From NCBI GenBank assembly GCA_964449895.1, contig CAYVBY010000005.1, forward strand, positions 62,001-126,000: 64,000 nt of DNA, given 5' to 3'. Within the stretch, counting starts at the first letter, position 1. Each line of letters opens with the position of its first letter. Below the pieces are notes generated by a model. It was not told the DNA's origin and searched no databases. It saw only the letters and a program-made list of their open reading frames with translations. This document shows positions 61,540 through 64,000 of the stretch, piece after piece. The position numbers and the translations under genes are program-made. The stretch is from Intestinibacter sp964449895. GTDB lineage: Bacteria > Bacillota > Clostridia > Peptostreptococcales > Peptostreptococcaceae.

Positions 61540-62352
61540 TTGAATATAAAAGTTTTAATGGACAACAATACATATATAGACCAGTATTATTTAGGAGAAC
61601 CAGCAGTAAGTTACTATATAGAAATTGACGATAAAAAAATATTATTTGACACAGGTTATTCAGATGCATTTATAAAAAATGCTGAAGCTATGAATTTAGA
61701 TTTAAATAAATTAACTACTATAGTTTTATCACATGGACATAATGATCATACTAGAGGACTTAAATACCTAAATAAAAAAATAGATTTACAAAATAAAAAA
61801 ATAATCTCACATCCAGGTTGTTTTGAACCTAAATATTTTGAAAACGAATTTATAGGAGCTCCATTTACTTTAGATGATATATATAAATTTAACTATATAT
61901 TTACTAAAAAGCCTTTTGAAATATCACAAAATTGTATTTTTTTAGGAGAAATTCCCAAATTAAATGATTTTGAAAATAGATATTCAATTGGAGTTAAAAA
62001 AGATACTTCTTCTAGTGAAGTCTTCACAGAAGATTATATATTAGATGATTCAGCAATAGTACTAAAAACAGATAAAGGACTTTTTATAGTTACAGGATGT
62101 TCTCACAGTGGAATTTGTAATATTATAGAATATGCAAAACAAATTTTAAATAACGAAAAAATCATAGGAGTACTTGGAGGATTTCACTTATTTGAAGTAG
62201 ATAAAAAACTTCAAAAAACTATAGATTACTTAGAAAAAGAAAATATAGAAAATCTATATCCTTGTCACTGCGTATCTTTAAAAGCTAAAGCAGAAATGAT
62301 GAAAAAATTAGATATCAAAGAAGTCGGTGTAGGATTGGAAATTTCTATATAG
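61540..62352 (+). CDS. Metallo-beta-lactamase-fold hydrolase (second paralogue)
   Basis: 270 residues with metal motif SHGHNDH (64-70), GCSHSGICN, GGFHLFEVD and YPCHCVSLK. Closely related to the product of 44336-45139 over its full length, including the LDDSAxLxKTDxGxxxxTGCSHSGICN block. The start is a TTG with GGGAGG upstream. It is followed by the AI-2E-family gene 40 nt on. Substrate unknown. Confidence 0.88.
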   Translation: MNIKVLMDNNTYIDQYYLGEPAVSYYIEIDDKKILFDTGYSDAFIKNAEAMNLDLNKLTTIVLSHGHNDHTRGLKYLNKKIDLQNKKIISHPGCFEPKYFENEFIGAPFTLDDIYKFNYIFTKKPFEISQNCIFLGEIPKLNDFENRYSIGVKKDTSSSEVFTEDYILDDSAIVLKTDKGLFIVTGCSHSGICNIIEYAKQILNNEKIIGVLGGFHLFEVDKKLQKTIDYLEKENIENLYPCHCVSLKAKAEMMKKLDIKEVGVGLEISI

Positions 62353-62392
62353 TATAATAATACATATTAATTATATATATGGAGGCATAATT

Positions 62393-63511
62393 ATGGATAC
62401 AAGGCAAACTAAAAAAATACTTCTAGGAATTACATATACTGTGGTTTTGTTTTTTTTACTTTATAGAATATCTGATATATTCGAAATTTCTAAAAACCTA
62501 TTAAATATAGTAAAACCTTTTTTAATAGGAGCTGCAATTGCGTTTATACTTAGTATACCACTTAATTTTTTAGAAAAAAAATTTAAGAATTTAAAAAGAC
62601 CTGTAAGTTTAATTTTAACATTTTTTATTTTTATATTAGTTATATTAATTTTAATGTTTTTAGTTGGACCTAAACTTATAGATACAATTTCAACTATAAT
62701 AAATACTATTCCTATGGCAATAGATAATTTACACCAATTAGCTAATAAATATAATATTGACTGGACATGGATTCAAAATTTTATTACAACAGCTGAAATA
62801 GATTGGCAAAGTTTAAGTAATAAAGCACTTGAAATTGCTAAAAATTCATTTGGAAATTTATTTACATCTACTTTTGGATTTGTTTCTGAATTTGTTTCAA
62901 GCATTATAAGTACAATAATAAGCTTTATATTTGCAGCTTATATACTTATATCAAAGGAAAAACTTAGCATACAACTAAAAAAATTACTTTATGCTTTTTT
63001 ACCTGAAAAGAGAGTAGATCAAATAATAGAAATTGGCAAATTAACACATAAAACTTTTACAAGTTTCTTTACTTTCCAATGTGTAGAATGTATAATTCTT
63101 GGGTTTTTATTTTTCATAACTATGGTTATACTTAGAATTCCTTATGCACTTCTTATAAGTGTATTAATAGCTATAATGGCGCTTGTTCCTATTTTTGGAC
63201 TTTGTATAGCATTTTTTATAGCTTGTATACTTATAGTTATGGTAGAACCAATAAAAGTAATAGTATTTGCCATTTTATTTGCAATCCTTCAACAAATAGA
63301 AGGAAATTTAATTTATCCGCGTGTAGTTGGAAAATCAATAGGTCTGCCATCTATATGGGTTATATTTGTAATAACTATAGGTGCAAAACTTATGGGAATT
63401 GTAGGTATACTTTTATTTATACCACTTAGCTCAGTTATTTATACTCTAATAAGCAGAGAGGTTCATAATAGAATTAGAAAGAAAAAAATATCAAGTGAAA
63501 AATGGCTATAA
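62393..63511 (+). CDS. AI-2E family (PerM/TqsA-type) permease
   Basis: 372 residues with about seven to eight hydrophobic segments and the family blocks VKPFLIGAAIAFILSIPLNF, LKKLLYAFLPEKRVDQIIEI and GNLIYPRVVGKSIGLP near residues 300-315. Members export autoinducer-2 or exchange Na+/H+; the ligand here is not clear. GGAGG upstream. A hairpin terminator lies behind. Confidence 0.9.
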   Translation: MDTRQTKKILLGITYTVVLFFLLYRISDIFEISKNLLNIVKPFLIGAAIAFILSIPLNFLEKKFKNLKRPVSLILTFFIFILVILILMFLVGPKLIDTISTIINTIPMAIDNLHQLANKYNIDWTWIQNFITTAEIDWQSLSNKALEIAKNSFGNLFTSTFGFVSEFVSSIISTIISFIFAAYILISKEKLSIQLKKLLYAFLPEKRVDQIIEIGKLTHKTFTSFFTFQCVECIILGFLFFITMVILRIPYALLISVLIAIMALVPIFGLCIAFFIACILIVMVEPIKVIVFAILFAILQQIEGNLIYPRVVGKSIGLPSIWVIFVITIGAKLMGIVGILLFIPLSSVIYTLISREVHNRIRKKKISSEKWL

Positions 63512-63531
63512 AATGTATTAAGTTATAAACA

Positions 63532-63578
63532 AAAACTCTACTAGCAGAAAATCTCTGTATGTAGAGTTTTATTTTTAT
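63532..63578 (+). terminator. Terminator after the AI-2E-family gene
   Basis: Outer stem AAAACTCTAC (63532-63541) / GTAGAGTTTT (63561-63570) with an inner CAGA / TCTG stem, then ATTTTTA. Confidence 0.75.
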
Positions 63579-63629
63579 TTTTGTGATATAATTAGAATTT
63601 AAGAGGAAATAATAAAGGAGTGGAATTAG

Positions 63630-64000
63630 TTGACAAATACAATTTATATAGTTAGACATGGTCAAACAGAATGGAATATACTTGGTAAAACGCAAGGCCA
63701 TGGAAATTCAGATTTAACAGCTAAAGGAATAGAACAAGCAGAACTTTTAGCAAATAGCATGGTAAAATATCCTATTGATTATATATATAGCAGTGATTTA
63801 GGAAGAGCATATCAAACTGCTGAAATAATAGGAAATAAATTAAATGTAGAAGTTGAAAAAACTGAAGCTTTAAGAGAGATGAATTTTGGGACTTGGGAAG
63901 GTAGACTTATAAGTGACATAATGGAAGAAAATCCTGCACTATACAAACAATGGAGAAATGAACCTCATTTAGCAAGAATACCTCAAGGCGAAACTTTAGA
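63630..64000 (+). CDS. Histidine phosphatase family protein, partial
   Basis: The first 123 codons of a phosphoglycerate-mutase-like phosphatase, running off the window. The catalytic signature is YIVRHGQTEWN with the phospho-accepting His, then SSDLGRAYQTAEIIG and the acidic LREMNFGTWEG. The start is TTG at 63630 with AAGGAG nine nt upstream. Substrate unknown (CobC/GpmB/PhoE-like). Confidence 0.9.
   Translation, partial: MTNTIYIVRHGQTEWNILGKTQGHGNSDLTAKGIEQAELLANSMVKYPIDYIYSSDLGRAYQTAEIIGNKLNVEVEKTEALREMNFGTWEGRLISDIMEENPALYKQWRNEPHLARIPQGETL

Overview
ORGANISM. The DNA is very AT-rich, with short intergenic regions, strong GGAGG-type ribosome binding sites, several TTG starts and many intrinsic terminators. 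It carries a T-box leader, a lysine riboswitch, a Re-citrate-synthase-type gene, a two-gene SufC/SufB-like iron-sulfur pair, GlnS and an AT-rich ClpB. This fits a low-GC anaerobic Firmicute, most likely class Clostridia and plausibly family Peptostreptococcaceae. The family call is inference from gene content. No rRNA, tRNA, CRISPR array, complete insertion sequence or prophage was seen.

LAYOUT. 1-5648 (minus strand): a seven-gene 5-oxoproline operon, pxpB-pxpC-accB-accC-ycsI-pxpA-NRAMP-like transporter, driven from a near-consensus promoter at 5620-5648. 6315-9302: a divergent ABC importer operon (lipoprotein, terminator, permease, ATPase). 9343-15753: an accessory-looking stretch with a YtcJ-type amidohydrolase, a gene remnant, a MarR-MFS efflux cassette bracketed by two near-identical terminators, a Cys-rich protein and a three-gene helical/coiled-coil cassette. 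15819-20214: a flavin-fold protein, two tandem YczE-type membrane proteins, MetA and NhaA. 20486-30929: QueT with an FtsZ-like protein lacking the GTP loop, an ABC-F protein, a 31-residue MetS-like peptide preceded by Pho-box-like repeats, a ferredoxin-type protein, a lipid kinase, GlnS, a membrane protein and a winged-helix protein. 30961-35288: lysine/aspartate pathway with two tandem aspartokinases, the first with a wrecked and the second with an intact lysine riboswitch, then LysA.

35377-38350: a TPR lipoprotein, a pseudouridine synthase, MnmM and an RpiR-family regulator. 38398-39948: promoter, T-box leader and ornithine carbamoyltransferase. 40323-43188: Re-citrate/homocitrate synthase, a stand-alone degenerate aconitase swivel domain and an NAD-type isocitrate dehydrogenase (glutamate branch). 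43351-46662: a zinc-ribbon protein, a helical protein, a metallo-beta-lactamase-fold hydrolase, a methyltransferase and an Asp/Glu racemase. 46743-49362: a polar amino acid ABC importer. 49411-57567: a membrane protein with a short-chain dehydrogenase, an Rrf2 regulator, TldD/TldE, SufC/SufB-like, and a CCA-type nucleotidyltransferase. 57714-64000: a DUF2284 protein (minus strand), ClpB, a second metallo-beta-lactamase paralogue, an AI-2E-family permease and a partial histidine phosphatase.

HOW IT WORKS TOGETHER. The window is mainly housekeeping amino-acid metabolism under RNA-based control (lysine riboswitch, T-box), with importers whose binding-protein genes are separated from permease genes by attenuating terminators. 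The most unusual points are the duplicated promoter-riboswitch-aspartokinase unit in decay, the aconitase relic, the biotin carboxylase genes inside the oxoprolinase operon, the GTP-loop-less FtsZ-like protein and the 11-bp-phased repeats before an orphan micropeptide.
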